Shown: piece by piece, positions 43,963-53,200 of the stretch
How the letters are laid out: each line of letters starts with the position of its first letter
Position numbering within the stretch: the stretch's first letter is position 1
Source of the DNA: Chloroflexota bacterium
GTDB lineage: Bacteria > Chloroflexota > Anaerolineae > Anaerolineales > Villigracilaceae
Length of the DNA stretch: 64,000 nucleotides
Direction: 5' to 3'
Assembly: GCA_023459215.1 (NCBI GenBank)
Contig: JAEWVF010000039.1
Span: 82,903-146,902 of the forward strand
Program-made: the position numbers and the translations under genes
The notes under the pieces: generated by a model
The model's input: only the letters and a program-made list of their open reading frames with translations
Told to the model about the DNA's origin: nothing
The model's database searches: none

Positions 43963-46785
43963 TTAACCCAACACCTGCATCTCGCCCCATTTTTGGCCCC
44001 AGCGGGCCTCCGTCAGGAGCGGAATGCTCAATGAATACGCCTCGCTCATCACCTGTTGGACGAGCCGGGCGGTTTCCTGTAATTCTTGCTTGGGGCATTC
44101 TATCACAATCTCATCGTGAACTTGCAGCAGCATCTGGCCTTTTAGTCCCGACTTGAGCAGGGCCGGGCCGACCTTGAGCATGGCAACCTTCATAATATCG
44201 GCGGCCGTGCCCTGGATGGGAGCGTTAATGGCCTCGCGTTCCTCGCGCTGGCGGACGTTGTGATTGATTTGCTGCGATTGCAGCAGCGGGAAGTAGCGCC
44301 TGCGGCCCGAGAGCGTTTCAACATAGCCCTGTTCGGTGGCTTGCCGGCGGGTTCCGTCCAGGTATTTCTTGACGCCGGGGAACTGCTCGAAGTAGGCCTT
44401 GACGAAATTCTCCGATTCGCCCAGGGTCAGCCCGCTCGAGCGCGTCAGCCCGAAGGCCGACATGCCGTAAATCAGGCCGAAGTTAATCGCCTTGGCGTGG
44501 CGGCGCTGGTCTTTGTTGACTTGCGTCAGTGGGATGTCGTAGATTGCGGCGGCGGTTGCGGCGTGGATGTCCTGTCCCTGGCGGAAGGCCTCCAGCATGG
44601 TCTCATCGCCCGAAACGTGGGCCACGATTCGTAGTTCGATCTGCGAGTAATCGACCGAGAGTAGCACATTGCCCTCTTCAGCGATGAAGCCGTTGCGTAC
44701 CCGCCGCCCCAACTCGGTGCGGGTCGGGATGTTTTGCAGATTCGGGTTCGAGGAGGAAAGCCGCCCCGTGACCGAACCGGTCTGATTAAAGGAAGTATGC
44801 ACCCGGCCCGTGACCGGGTCGACCGCGGCGGGCAGCGCATCCACATACGTCGACCTGAGTTTGGTCAACTCGCGCTGCTCCAGCACCAGGTCGACCACTT
44901 CGTGCTGGCCGCGCAGTTCTTCGAGTACATCCGCCGAGGTCGAGTAATGTCCGCTGGCGGTTTTGCGGAAGTTGCCGGGCGGGGTCAAGCGCAGACGCTC
45001 GAAGAGCACTTTCGAGAGCTGCTGGGTCGAGTTGATGTTGAAAACCATCCCCACCGACTCGTAGATGCGCTTTTCGATGTTACCGATTCGCTCGGTCAAT
45101 TCTTTTGAAAAGGCCAGGAAGAAATCCAGGTCGAGGCGCACCCCGTTCATTTCCATTTGCGCCAGAACAGGCACCAGCGGCATTTCCACCTGCTGGAAGA
45201 CAGCCATCATCCCGGCTTTTTGCAGTTCTTCTTCCAGGATGGCTTTCAGGCGCAGGGTCATGTCGGCATCAGCGGCGGCATACGGCGCGGCGTTTTCCAC
45301 CGGCACATCGGCCATCGAAAGCTGGTTTTTGCCCTTGCCGATCAGATCTTCGATGTGGGTCATTTCGATGCCCAGGCGCGCCAGCGACAGGTTTTTCAGG
45401 CCCAGGTTGCGCGAACCGGGATCGATCAGCCACTCGGCCAGCATTGTATCGAACGAAAGCGGCTCAACGAAAAGGCCAAACCGCGCCAATACGATGGCGT
45501 CGTATTTGATGTTATGTCCGATTTTGGGGATGTTTGGATTGGTGAGCGGTCCCTGCAGGGCGGCCAGTACCGCGTCCAGGCTTAAGTTCTGGCCCTGGCT
45601 GTGACCGACCGGGATGTAATAGCCGATTCCCGCTTCGAAGGCCAGCGAGATGCCGACGATTTCAGCGCGCATCTCCTCGGTCGAGGTGGTTTCACTGTCG
45701 AAAGCGATTTCCCTGGCTTTGGCCAACTCCGCTGCCAGCGCGGACAGCTTTTCAGCGCTATCGACGATGCGGGTTTCGGTGTCCGTGCTCGGGGGCGGCG
45801 CGGACTGGTAGGCCGGGGCCGGCGCGGTTTCGAAAAAGGATAATTGCTGGCCGGGTTTGGTGGCAGCCGGCCTGGAGGTTGGTTCCGCTTTTTTGCCGGT
45901 CAAACCGGCCACCCTGGGCACGAGCGAGCGGAATTCCAACTCACGGAAGAGATTTTCCACTTTGGTGGGGTCAAAGTTTGCAGGCCGCGCCTGTTCCAAA
46001 TCCAAATCAATCGCCAAGTCAGTGCGGATGGTGGCCAAGTCGCGGCTCAGGTAGGCCATCTCGCGGTTTTCTTCGAGCTTGCTGCGTACTTTGGGCGGCA
46101 CCTGGTCGAGATGGGCGTACAGATCGTCGAGCGATTTGAAGGTTTCGTAGAGCGCTTGGGCGGTTTTCTCGCCGATACCCTTGACGCCGGGGATGTTGTC
46201 GGACGAGTCGCCGAGCAGGGCTTTGTAATCGACCACCAGGCGGGGCGGCACGCCGAAGTAAGCCTTGACCTGGTCATCGGTGATGTAATCTTCCGAATCG
46301 CCCATTTTGCCTTTTTGCGGCAGGCTGACGATGATGTGGTCGCCAACCAGTTGCAGCAGGTCGCGGTCGCCGGTAATGATTTTGACGCCGATACCCTGCG
46401 CGGCAGCTTTTTTGGCCACGGTGCCGAGCACATCGTCGGCTTCGTAGCCTTCCATTTCAAGGCGCGGGATGTTGAAAGCGTCCACCATCTGGCGAATGCG
46501 CTCGATTTGCGGGCGCAGGTCGTCGGGCATCTTGGCGCGGGTGCCTTTGTATTCGGGAAAGAGCTCGTCGCGGAAGGTTTTGCCCACATCGAAGGCCACG
46601 GCAATGTAATCGGGTTTTTCTTGTTCAAGCAGGCGCAGCAGCACGGTGGCAAAACCGTAAATCCCGGCAGTTGGTTCGCCTTTGGATGTCTGCCAGCGCG
46701 AGCCGCTGGGCGAGTAACCGGTCAGGGCGAAATAGGTGCGATAGGCCAGGGCATGTCCGTCGATGAGGTAGAGAGTCTTTGGCAT
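43963..46785 (-). CDS. polA: DNA polymerase I
   Basis: A 940-residue family A polymerase for repair and Okazaki fragment processing. Three domains are present: the 5'-3' exonuclease (1-~300; LIDGHALAYR, YEADDVLG); the 3'-5' proofreading domain with intact Exo I DSETT (Asp363, Glu365), Exo II NIKYD and Exo III YAAAD; and the polymerase domain with motif A VDYSQIELR, motif B RRHAKAINFGLIYG and motif C VHDE (Asp891). Proofreading therefore appears active, unlike in Taq polymerase. The gene follows the ribosomal operon terminator and leads a five-gene minus-strand run. Confidence 0.97.
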   Translation of the reverse strand: MPKTLYLIDGHALAYRTYFALTGYSPSGSRWQTSKGEPTAGIYGFATVLLRLLEQEKPDYIAVAFDVGKTFRDELFPEYKGTRAKMPDDLRPQIERIRQMVDAFNIPRLEMEGYEADDVLGTVAKKAAAQGIGVKIITGDRDLLQLVGDHIIVSLPQKGKMGDSEDYITDDQVKAYFGVPPRLVVDYKALLGDSSDNIPGVKGIGEKTAQALYETFKSLDDLYAHLDQVPPKVRSKLEENREMAYLSRDLATIRTDLAIDLDLEQARPANFDPTKVENLFRELEFRSLVPRVAGLTGKKAEPTSRPAATKPGQQLSFFETAPAPAYQSAPPPSTDTETRIVDSAEKLSALAAELAKAREIAFDSETTSTEEMRAEIVGISLAFEAGIGYYIPVGHSQGQNLSLDAVLAALQGPLTNPNIPKIGHNIKYDAIVLARFGLFVEPLSFDTMLAEWLIDPGSRNLGLKNLSLARLGIEMTHIEDLIGKGKNQLSMADVPVENAAPYAAADADMTLRLKAILEEELQKAGMMAVFQQVEMPLVPVLAQMEMNGVRLDLDFFLAFSKELTERIGNIEKRIYESVGMVFNINSTQQLSKVLFERLRLTPPGNFRKTASGHYSTSADVLEELRGQHEVVDLVLEQRELTKLRSTYVDALPAAVDPVTGRVHTSFNQTGSVTGRLSSSNPNLQNIPTRTELGRRVRNGFIAEEGNVLLSVDYSQIELRIVAHVSGDETMLEAFRQGQDIHAATAAAIYDIPLTQVNKDQRRHAKAINFGLIYGMSAFGLTRSSGLTLGESENFVKAYFEQFPGVKKYLDGTRRQATEQGYVETLSGRRRYFPLLQSQQINHNVRQREEREAINAPIQGTAADIMKVAMLKVGPALLKSGLKGQMLLQVHDEIVIECPKQELQETARLVQQVMSEAYSLSIPLLTEARWGQKWGEMQVLG

Positions 46786-46811
46786 GCTGTTAATTTACCA
46801 TAAAACTTGAA

Positions 46812-46899
46812 AACGGACTCTTTTGCGGAATCACGGATTGAAACGAACGGCTGGCAACGGACTTTTTAGCGGATTCTCGGATGGAAGCGGACAACTGAA
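46812..46899. repeat. Two imperfect 44-bp tandem units
   Basis: The unit starting AACGGACT at 46812 is repeated at 46856. Blocks such as GCGGA-T, CGGAT-GAA and CG-AC are kept, with scattered substitutions. No coding or hairpin function is evident. The stretch lies between polA and the rplT terminator. Confidence 0.5.
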
Positions 46900-46925
46900 A
46901 ACCTGAAGAACTGTAAAACAGGATA

Positions 46926-46962
46926 ACAAAAACCCGGACAGCATTACTGCCATCCGGGTTCC
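46926..46962 (-). terminator. Intrinsic terminator of the infC-rpmI-rplT operon
   Basis: On the minus strand AACCCGGA pairs with TCCGGGTT across a 14-base loop that can add inner pairs, and a T-run follows (46926-46932). It lies about 20 bases after the rplT stop. Confidence 0.85.
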
Positions 46963-46982
46963 TTTTTACTGTTACCTTTTTA

Positions 46983-47330
46983 CTACTTTGTTGCCTGGGC
47001 CACAACTGCGGCAAAGGCTTGCGGGTTGCGCACGGCCAGGTCGGCCAACATTTTGCGGTTGAGCGCGATGTTGGTTTTCTTCATGGCGGCAACCAGGCGG
47101 CTGTAGGAAATGCCGTTCAAGCGCGCAGCGGCGTTGATACGGGCAATCCACAGGCGGCGCAGGTCGCGTTTGCGCACGCGGCGGTCGCGGGTGGCGTACC
47201 ACAGGCTCTTGAGCATCGCTTCGTTGGCGCGACGGAAGAGCAGGTGCTTGGAACCACGCTGACCTTTGGTGATCTTCAAAACTTTCTTATGACGGCGATA
47301 GCCTTGCGGGCCACCTTTTACACGAGCCAT
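46983..47330 (-). CDS. rplT: 50S ribosomal protein L20
   Basis: A 115-residue protein with the L20 signature. It starts MARVKGGPQGYRRHKKVLK, is highly basic, and carries the conserved RKRDLRRLWIARINAA and the C-terminal MLADLAVRNPQAF. L20 binds 23S rRNA early in large-subunit assembly and in many bacteria represses its own operon. It follows rpmI by 97 bases in the usual infC-rpmI-rplT order. Confidence 0.98.
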   Translation of the reverse strand: MARVKGGPQGYRRHKKVLKITKGQRGSKHLLFRRANEAMLKSLWYATRDRRVRKRDLRRLWIARINAAARLNGISYSRLVAAMKKTNIALNRKMLADLAVRNPQAFAAVVAQATK

Positions 47331-47427
47331 TGTTTAACCTCCTGCGTTCCCCCGGGCGTCGAAGCGGATTGATTCCGGCTTCAGTTGCGTACACCCGGCA
47401 GACGCAAATAAAAAATTGGATACGATA

Positions 47428-47658
47428 TTAGGCCTTGAGATTTGGCACGAGACGGCGGACGCGTTTGATGATACCGCGGCCCTTGACGGGCAGCATCTCG
47501 GACAACAGGGCCTTGGTGCGGTCGGAAGTACGGCGGCGCAGGTGGCTTTTGCCGCCTTTGGTGCGAACCAGCACACCGGAACCGGTCAGGCGAAAACGCT
47601 TGGAAGTCGCCTTGTGGGTCTTGAGTTTGTATTTGCCTGCTTTAAGCTTGTGAGGCAT
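47428..47658 (-). CDS. rpmI: 50S ribosomal protein L35
   Basis: A 76-residue basic protein starting MPHKLKAGKYKLKTHKATSKRF, with the family's G-S-G-xx-x-R-x-x-G-K-x-H core (TGSGVLVRTKGGKSHLRR) and a C-terminal extension slightly longer than the common 64-66 residues. It lies between infC and rplT in the standard order, with a ribosome site AAAGGAG 7 bases before the ATG. Confidence 0.97.
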   Translation of the reverse strand: MPHKLKAGKYKLKTHKATSKRFRLTGSGVLVRTKGGKSHLRRRTSDRTKALLSEMLPVKGRGIIKRVRRLVPNLKA

Positions 47659-47741
47659 GGCGCATTGCTCCTTTCAGGAAAAATAACTGCGGGCCAGTCA
47701 ACTGTCCCGCAGGGATGGACGAGGATTTGTTGCTGCGAAAA

Positions 47742-48317
47742 CTAACTTTCTTCAGATTCGGCCTGGGCATCGCCGTCATCAGCTTTATCGGATTTCTTGG
47801 CTTTGACTTTCGCCGGACCCATCACCACGAGCATGGTGCGGCCTTCAAACATGGGCGGCTGTTCGATCACGCCAACATCTGAAAGCGACTGGGCAATTTC
47901 GCGTAAGTCTTCCAGGGCAATTTCGGGATAATCCATCTCGCGGCCGCGGAACTTGACGGTGACGCGCACTTTGTGCCCTTGCAGCAGCCAGCGGCGAGCG
48001 TCATCCACTTTGAAACCGCGGTGGTGCTCATTGGTCTTGGGGCGCAGGCGGATTTCCTTGACTTCGATCTTGGTCTGGGCTTTTTTGGCTTCGCGCTCTT
48101 TCTTTTCGCGCTCGTAAAGGAACTTGCCAAAATCCATGACGCGGCAGACGGGTGGGTTGGCGTTCGGTGAAACTTCCACCAGATCCAGGTCCTGTTCGCG
48201 GGCGTTTTGAATGGCCTGACGAATCACCAAAACACCCAGGTTTTCACCTGTTGCGCCAATCACGCGAACTTCCGGAACGCGGATGCCCTCATTTACTCGA
48301 AATTCTTGCTCGGCTAT
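47742..48317 (-). CDS. infC: Translation initiation factor IF-3, AUA start
   Basis: IF-3 (191 residues) keeps the 30S subunit free and checks start codons. Visible parts are FRVNEGIRVPEVRVIG (N-domain), the basic linker REKKEREAKKAQTKI, and the C-domain with EIRLRPKTNEHH and VTVKFRGREM. The start is inferred to be ATA at 48317, 6 bases after AAGGAG and directly before AEQEFRVNE. The ATG at 48407 lies in the -35 element of the promoter found here and would add an unusual extension. Non-AUG starts let IF-3 repress its own synthesis (AUU in E. coli). The acidic tail (SDKADDGDAQAESEES) is a lineage extension. Confidence 0.93.
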   Translation of the reverse strand: MAEQEFRVNEGIRVPEVRVIGATGENLGVLVIRQAIQNAREQDLDLVEVSPNANPPVCRVMDFGKFLYEREKKEREAKKAQTKIEVKEIRLRPKTNEHHRGFKVDDARRWLLQGHKVRVTVKFRGREMDYPEIALEDLREIAQSLSDVGVIEQPPMFEGRTMLVVMGPAKVKAKKSDKADDGDAQAESEES

Positions 48318-48377
48318 AAGAGTCTCCTTACTCAAAAAAACGGGAAACCAGCATTTGGCTGGCTTTTTAGCGGGCTG

Positions 48378-48407
48378 ATGATACCACAGGCGGGCGGATT
48401 CCGTCAA
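48378..48407 (-). promoter_or_regulatory. Promoter of the infC-rpmI-rplT operon
   Basis: On the minus strand TTGACG (48402-48407) and TATCAT (48378-48383) are 18 bases apart. Transcription from about 48371 gives a ~55-base leader to the AUA start, including a small stem CCAGC/GCTGG followed by a T-run (possible weak attenuator). Confidence 0.75.
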
Positions 48408-48419
48408 CTTTAAAATTGG

Positions 48420-48446
48420 CGTCCCCGCTCTTTTTTGAGCGGGGAC
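48420..48446 (-). terminator. Hairpin after the MFS gene
   Basis: A perfect 11-bp stem, CGTCCCCGCTC (48420-48430) with GAGCGGGGACG (48436-48446), has a 5-base loop. On the minus strand it is followed by CCAATTTT, so it should end the MFS transcript just before the infC promoter. Confidence 0.7.
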
Positions 48447-48469
48447 GCGGCTCAGGGGGAGAGAAATTT

Positions 48470-49771
48470 TTAATCTGCAATGGCCAGGGTTTGCTGCGCG
48501 GGTTCTGCTTCCTGCCCGCTGTGATTTTCTTCAACGCTCATAATCGCCGGGATGAAAAAGGCTGCTATGCCCATCAGCAGGCAGGCGGCGCCGCCGAAGA
48601 GATACCAGGTGCGGATGCCGATCAGATCCGAGACTGGCCCGGCGACCGCCAGGGAGAGCGGCGTCATGGCGGTCGCGGCGCTGCCAACCAGCGACATGAC
48701 CCGGCCCTGCATTTCGGGCTTGACGGTCGCCTGGATGACAGCGTGCAGCGGGCCATTGGTGATTGGATTCATGAACCCCATCACGGACATGCCAACCAGG
48801 GCCATCCAAAACATATTGGCCGGGGCCAGGCCAGTGGTCATGACGCCAATCCCCAGGCCGATAATACCCAGCATGGAGGTGACGATGCGCTTTTTGAAAC
48901 CGCCCCAGACGCCAAGCAAAATCCCGCCGCCAATCATGCCAACCCCGAAGAGTGAATCGGTCAGACCGAATTCGAGCGCGCCCAGGCCAAAATGTTTGGT
49001 GACCAGCAGGGGCATCAGCGATCCGGCTGGGGTCAGCAGGAAGTTGATGAATACGGCCATCAGCAGGATGGCCATCAATCCCGGCCAGGCGGCAACATAG
49101 GCGAAGCCATCGCGCACATCCTGCCAGTAGGAGGTTGGGTGTTCGCCTTTTTCGTTCTGCTCACGGGTGGGCTGCGGGATAGCGATGAATAACAACGGCA
49201 GGATTGCCATGAGCGCGGTCAAGACATCGATCATCAGAACGCCCTGGGTTGGCAGCAAGCTGATCAGGACTGCGCCGGTTGGCGGAGCGACGATGGAGAC
49301 CAGCCCGTGCAGGGTTTGTTGCAGTCCGGCTACGCGCGCCAGGTGTTCCTGGGGTACCATCATGGAGGTCGAGGCTGACATGGCTGGCCAGTGGAAGGCG
49401 CCGCCGACGGAGCGAATCAGCAGGATGGCGTAGATGTGCCAGACTTCGACCAGGTCAAACAGGAACAGGCCGGCCAGCGCCAGGGTGGCCAGGGCGATGG
49501 CCCCATCGGCAACGACCATGACGATGCGCCGGTTCCAGCGGTCGATCAGCGCGCCCACGAATGGGCCGAGCAGCACCTGGGGCAGCATGGCGACAAGGGT
49601 GGCGGTGGCCAGGATGGTCGCGGAGCCGGTCTGCTGGGTCAGGTACCAGACCAGCGCAAATTGCACGAGTGATGAGCCGAAAAGCGAAAGCGCCTGGCCG
49701 CCAAAAATGGTGAAAAAGCGGGTTTTCCAGTTGCGCTGGAAATCTTCCTGGGGGATGGGTTGAAAGTTCAT
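48470..49771 (-). CDS. MFS efflux transporter (macrolide-exporter type)
   Basis: A 433-residue membrane protein with twelve predicted spans and the MFS loop motif GALIDRWNRRIVM between TM2 and TM3. The N-terminal FFTIFGGQALSLFGSSLVQFAL and the position of this motif fit the MefA-like drug:H+ antiporter branch. A low-complexity acidic C-terminus follows the last span. The gene is alone between two hairpins and is preceded by a very AT-rich upstream region. The substrate is unknown. Confidence 0.87.
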   Translation of the reverse strand: MNFQPIPQEDFQRNWKTRFFTIFGGQALSLFGSSLVQFALVWYLTQQTGSATILATATLVAMLPQVLLGPFVGALIDRWNRRIVMVVADGAIALATLALAGLFLFDLVEVWHIYAILLIRSVGGAFHWPAMSASTSMMVPQEHLARVAGLQQTLHGLVSIVAPPTGAVLISLLPTQGVLMIDVLTALMAILPLLFIAIPQPTREQNEKGEHPTSYWQDVRDGFAYVAAWPGLMAILLMAVFINFLLTPAGSLMPLLVTKHFGLGALEFGLTDSLFGVGMIGGGILLGVWGGFKKRIVTSMLGIIGLGIGVMTTGLAPANMFWMALVGMSVMGFMNPITNGPLHAVIQATVKPEMQGRVMSLVGSAATAMTPLSLAVAGPVSDLIGIRTWYLFGGAACLLMGIAAFFIPAIMSVEENHSGQEAEPAQQTLAIAD

Positions 49772-49881
49772 CGTAGGCCTTTTTAAGTGTTCGTAAATAT
49801 ATTTTATTTATTTTAACTATTATTTTATTTTTGTCAATAATAATTTAATAATTCTTAAGTTTTGTTTGATAATGATAAATA
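49772..49881. other. Very AT-rich upstream region of the MFS gene
   Basis: About 110 bases almost lacking G and C (runs of T, TTTATTTAT and TAATAATTTAATAA), unlike the surrounding GC-rich genes. It probably holds the MFS promoter on the minus strand; several -10-like hexamers overlap, so none is chosen. Confidence 0.5.
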
Positions 49882-49909
49882 GAGCGCGCGCCATTTCCGG
49901 CGCGCGCTC
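49882..49909 (-). terminator. GC-rich hairpin between the GNAT remnant and the AT-rich region
   Basis: A perfect 11-bp stem, GAGCGCGCGCC (49882-49892) with GGCGCGCGCTC (49899-49909), and a 6-base loop. It lies 9 bases after the stop of the minus-strand GNAT fragment. The T-run is poor (TATTTAT), so it is a likely but imperfect terminator. Confidence 0.5.
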
Positions 49910-49918
49910 CTGTCCTGT

Positions 49919-50100
49919 CTAGAGCATCAAGGCTTTTTCATAGATGATGCTTTTTGTCATCGACCTGAAGCCACACTTTTCGTACAGGTCGAAAGCCCCG
50001 TTGGGATTTTGGGTATCCACCCCGAGCATCGCCTCGTTCATGCCCATCTTTTTGAACATCTCCAGGCTGTGCTTTTCAGGGTGGATGTTGAATGGAAAGT
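49919..50100 (-). pseudogene. 3' remnant of a GNAT acetyltransferase gene
   Basis: The minus-strand frame encodes HPEKHSLEMFKKMGMNEA, then LGVDTQNPNGAFDLYEKCGF and a short end. That is the typical C-terminal third of a GNAT enzyme (strand 5 and the N-x-x-A-x-x-x-Y-x-x-x-G-F motif). The acetyl-CoA loop and N-terminal part are missing. Upstream sequence in frame (to 50233) is unrelated and runs through the palindrome and the promoter of the divergent cyclase gene. The gene was therefore truncated by a rearrangement near 50100. Confidence 0.7.
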
Positions 50101-50126
50101 CAAAAACCTGTTTGCGGGACACACAA

Positions 50127-50158
50127 TTCATATACCATCCAATTGGATGGTATATGAA
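50127..50158. promoter_or_regulatory. 32-bp perfect palindrome (operator candidate)
   Basis: The left half TTCATATACCATCCAA is followed at once by its exact reverse complement, with the axis between 50142 and 50143. It lies 50 bases upstream of the -10 of the cyclase gene and at the break of the GNAT remnant. Length and zero spacer suggest an operator for a dimeric repressor or a recombination site. Confidence 0.6.
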
Positions 50159-50208
50159 ACTTGGGAGTTGTAAGGAATTTGGCAATAATTCTGACAAAAT
50201 ATGTTGTG

Positions 50209-50214
50209 TATAAT
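50209..50214 (+). promoter_or_regulatory. -10 element of the cyclase gene (leaderless start)
   Basis: A perfect TATAAT ends 6 bases before the ATG at 50221. CTGACA at 50191-50196 is only 12 bases upstream, too close for a standard -35, so activator dependence is possible. Confidence 0.6.
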
Positions 50215-50220
50215 AAAGGT

Positions 50221-53200
50221 ATGTTATGTCCACATTGTGGGACCCAGTGGCCTGAAGAACTAGCCAGTGCGCTCAAATTTTGCGGCGCATGTGGCAAACC
50301 AATCGCTGTCGGCAAAACGTCTGCGCTGAATTCGCCTGATCCAATCGCGGAGCGCGGCAAACCCGGCGGCGAATTGCGTTATATGACCGTTTTGTTTGCC
50401 GACTTGGCCGGGTTCACTGCGTTTTCCGAAGAACGCTCTGCCGATGAGGTTGCCAGCATTGTTGGGGGCTTGTTGCAGCGCCTGGGGCAGGTGGTCGAGC
50501 AGTATAACGGGGTGGTGGACAAGTTCCTGGGCGATGCGATTGTCGCCACCTTTGGTGTGCCGAATCCGGACCCGAACGCCGCCCGCACCGCGGTGCGGGC
50601 CGGGCTGGCCATGCAGCAGGAAGCGGCGCGCTACAACGCCCAGACCGGTTTCAACTTTGGCTTGCGGGTGGGCATCCACGCCGGGGAGGCCATGTACCGC
50701 GAGATTGGCGGGGCCTGGACGGTGATGGGCGACACGGTCAACACCGCCTCGCGCATCCAATCGGTGGCCAGCCCCGGCGGGGTTTGGATCTCGCAGCCGG
50801 TTTACGATGAGACCCGCCGCTATTTCGATTTTTCGCTCAAACCAGCGATTGAATTAAAGGGCAAAAAGCATACCATCCAGCCTTATGATGTGCTCGCGGA
50901 ACGCTCAACGCCGCTGGTTGAACTGCCTCCATTTGTTGGCCGTGAGCAGGAATGGCAGCTTTTGCAGGCGGGCTTGCAGCGCTGCCTGGCCGGGAACGCG
51001 CTCGAGGCGTTTTTCATCCGCGGCGCGGCCGGGGTCGGTAAGAGCCGCATGACCTGGGAACTGCGCGAATGGGCCCAGCACCAGCCCGAATTGTTCCGTT
51101 TCGATGTCATCCAGTACGACCATAGCGAACGTCTGCCTTCGCATGGCTTGAACTCCCTGATTCGCAACCGGTTCAACCTGCCGCTGGAATTGGGCGAGGA
51201 AGCCATCCTGGCCCAACTGTCCGCGCGCCTGGCTGAAGAATATCCCGGCGTGCCGGAAGAGAGAAGAACCACCACGGTTGAGTTGTTGGCTTTTGTCTTG
51301 GGCATCCAGCGTCCCGAGTTTCAGATTGCCAGCCTGGACGGTCCGGCCAAATGGACGAATGCCTTCGCCGAACTCAAAGCCTGGATGGAGGCCAACGCCC
51401 GCCAGGAACCCTGGATTGTGATTGTCGAGGACGCCCAGAAAGGCGACGCTGACACGGTCGCTTTTCTCGAGTGGGCCATCCGGGTACAGTGGCACGCGCC
51501 GGTTTTCATCCTGTTGACCGTCCGTGAAGAGGATTTTGGCCCGGAGTGTTACTGGTTTGCCCCGCTGCAAAAGTGGGTCGAAGAGGGCCTGGTGGCCGAG
51601 ATCCGCCTGAAAGAGATCCAGCCCGAAACGCTGGCGCAAGCCTTGATCCCCCTCGGCGATGGCTTGATCAGCCCGGCCATGGCCGCCCGGATTGCCGACC
51701 ATACCGAAGGCAATCCGCTCTTTGCGGTTGAGACGGCCTTGCTGGTCAAGGAGCAGAACGAGAGCGGGATGCTGGCTGAGAATATGCCGCTGCCGGGATC
51801 GATCCGCGAGGTGATGGAGGCGCGCCTCGAGCGCCTGGGACTGGCAGGCAAGGAAGTTGCCAAGCGCGGCGCGCTGATGGGGCGACGCTTTACCCTGGAG
51901 GCGGTTGGCCGCATTTGGGATCGCCCGGACGCTGAAATGAAGCAGGGCATCGATGTCCTGCGCGAGACTGAAACCATCTACCAGGAAGTTTCCAAGCTGT
52001 TCAAGGGTGAGATGGAAGAAGTTTTCCGGCATGGCCGCTTGCAGGAAGCCGCCCTGGCGCGTATTCCGCGCGAGGAACGTCAGAAATGGCTGGGCGGACT
52101 GGAAGAATGGGCCAAGCTGAAGCTGGAGATTTCCGGCGATTACTGGGAAGGGGCCGGCATCCTGCTTATCCCGCTGATTGCGCGTTCGCGCATCGAGCAT
52201 GGCGACCAGGGCGAGGCCAGCCTGTGGCACGAGGCGCTCGGCTGGCTGCACCGCAAGCACCATCGCGGCAAGGAGGCGGCGGACGCTTTCCGGGTGGCCT
52301 TCGAGCACACCCGCGGGGTGCGCCGCCTGGTGCTGGCCCGCCAAATCGCCGAATCCGACATCTTTAGCGGCAACCTGGATCGGGGGCGCTCGAACCTGGA
52401 TGCGATCCTGGCCGAGGGCTGGACAACCTCCAGCGAAATCCTGAAGATGCCGGAGCGCATCACCCTGCTGATTGATGATCCGCTGGCGCGCTGGGACAAA
52501 ATCCGTATGCAGGATGCGCGTCTGGCCCTGCTGCTGACCCAGGCCGACCTGCTGACCCGCCTCGGCAAAACCCAGGAAGCTGAAGATTCGTATCGCCAGA
52601 CCGAAATGGAGTTGGATGGTTTGCGCGGTGTTTCCGCTGAAATCCTGCGCCTGCGTTGGGCCAACCTGTGGGGTTATTTCATCACCGAAATCATGGGCAA
52701 ACCGCAGTTGGCGCTCGATTTTTTTGTAGAGCTGCGCAGCCGGATGAATTTGAATGCCGATGCCTTGCAGGGCGAACGGATGGCCATGTTGGGCACGGAA
52801 TTCAACATCGAAATGCGCCTGGGACACTACGACCGCGCCAAAAGCCTGGCCGATGAACTGTTGCAGGTTGCCCAGCAGAACCGCAATGCGCGCATGGAAG
52901 CGCGCGCCTGGAATTCCAAGGGTATCACCCAGCATTCCCTGGGTGATTGGAATGCGGCGGCGGCCTGTTATGAGAACGTCATTCAATTGGCGCGTTCGAT
53001 TGGCGAACGCCGGCTGGAAGCGATTGCATTGCACAACCAGGGCCTGGTGCTGATGGATCAGGCCCGCTACGATGAAGCCCGCCAGTGCCAGCAGAATTAC
53101 CTGCTCTTGAGCCGTTCGATTGGCAATCACATGGCCGAGTCGTATGCCCCGGCCTATGTCGGTTTCATCGAACTGTGTCAGAAGAATTTCCTTGGCGCGG

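Noticed and set aside
46786..46982. tRNA or small RNA gene between rplT and polA
   Set aside because: No cloverleaf or T-loop sequence; the stretch is explained by a terminator and a 44-bp tandem repeat.
48318..48407. ATG start for infC at 48407
   Set aside because: That ATG overlaps the operon's own -35 element, lacks a ribosome site, and adds a non-conserved 30-residue extension; AAGGAG-N6-ATA fits better.
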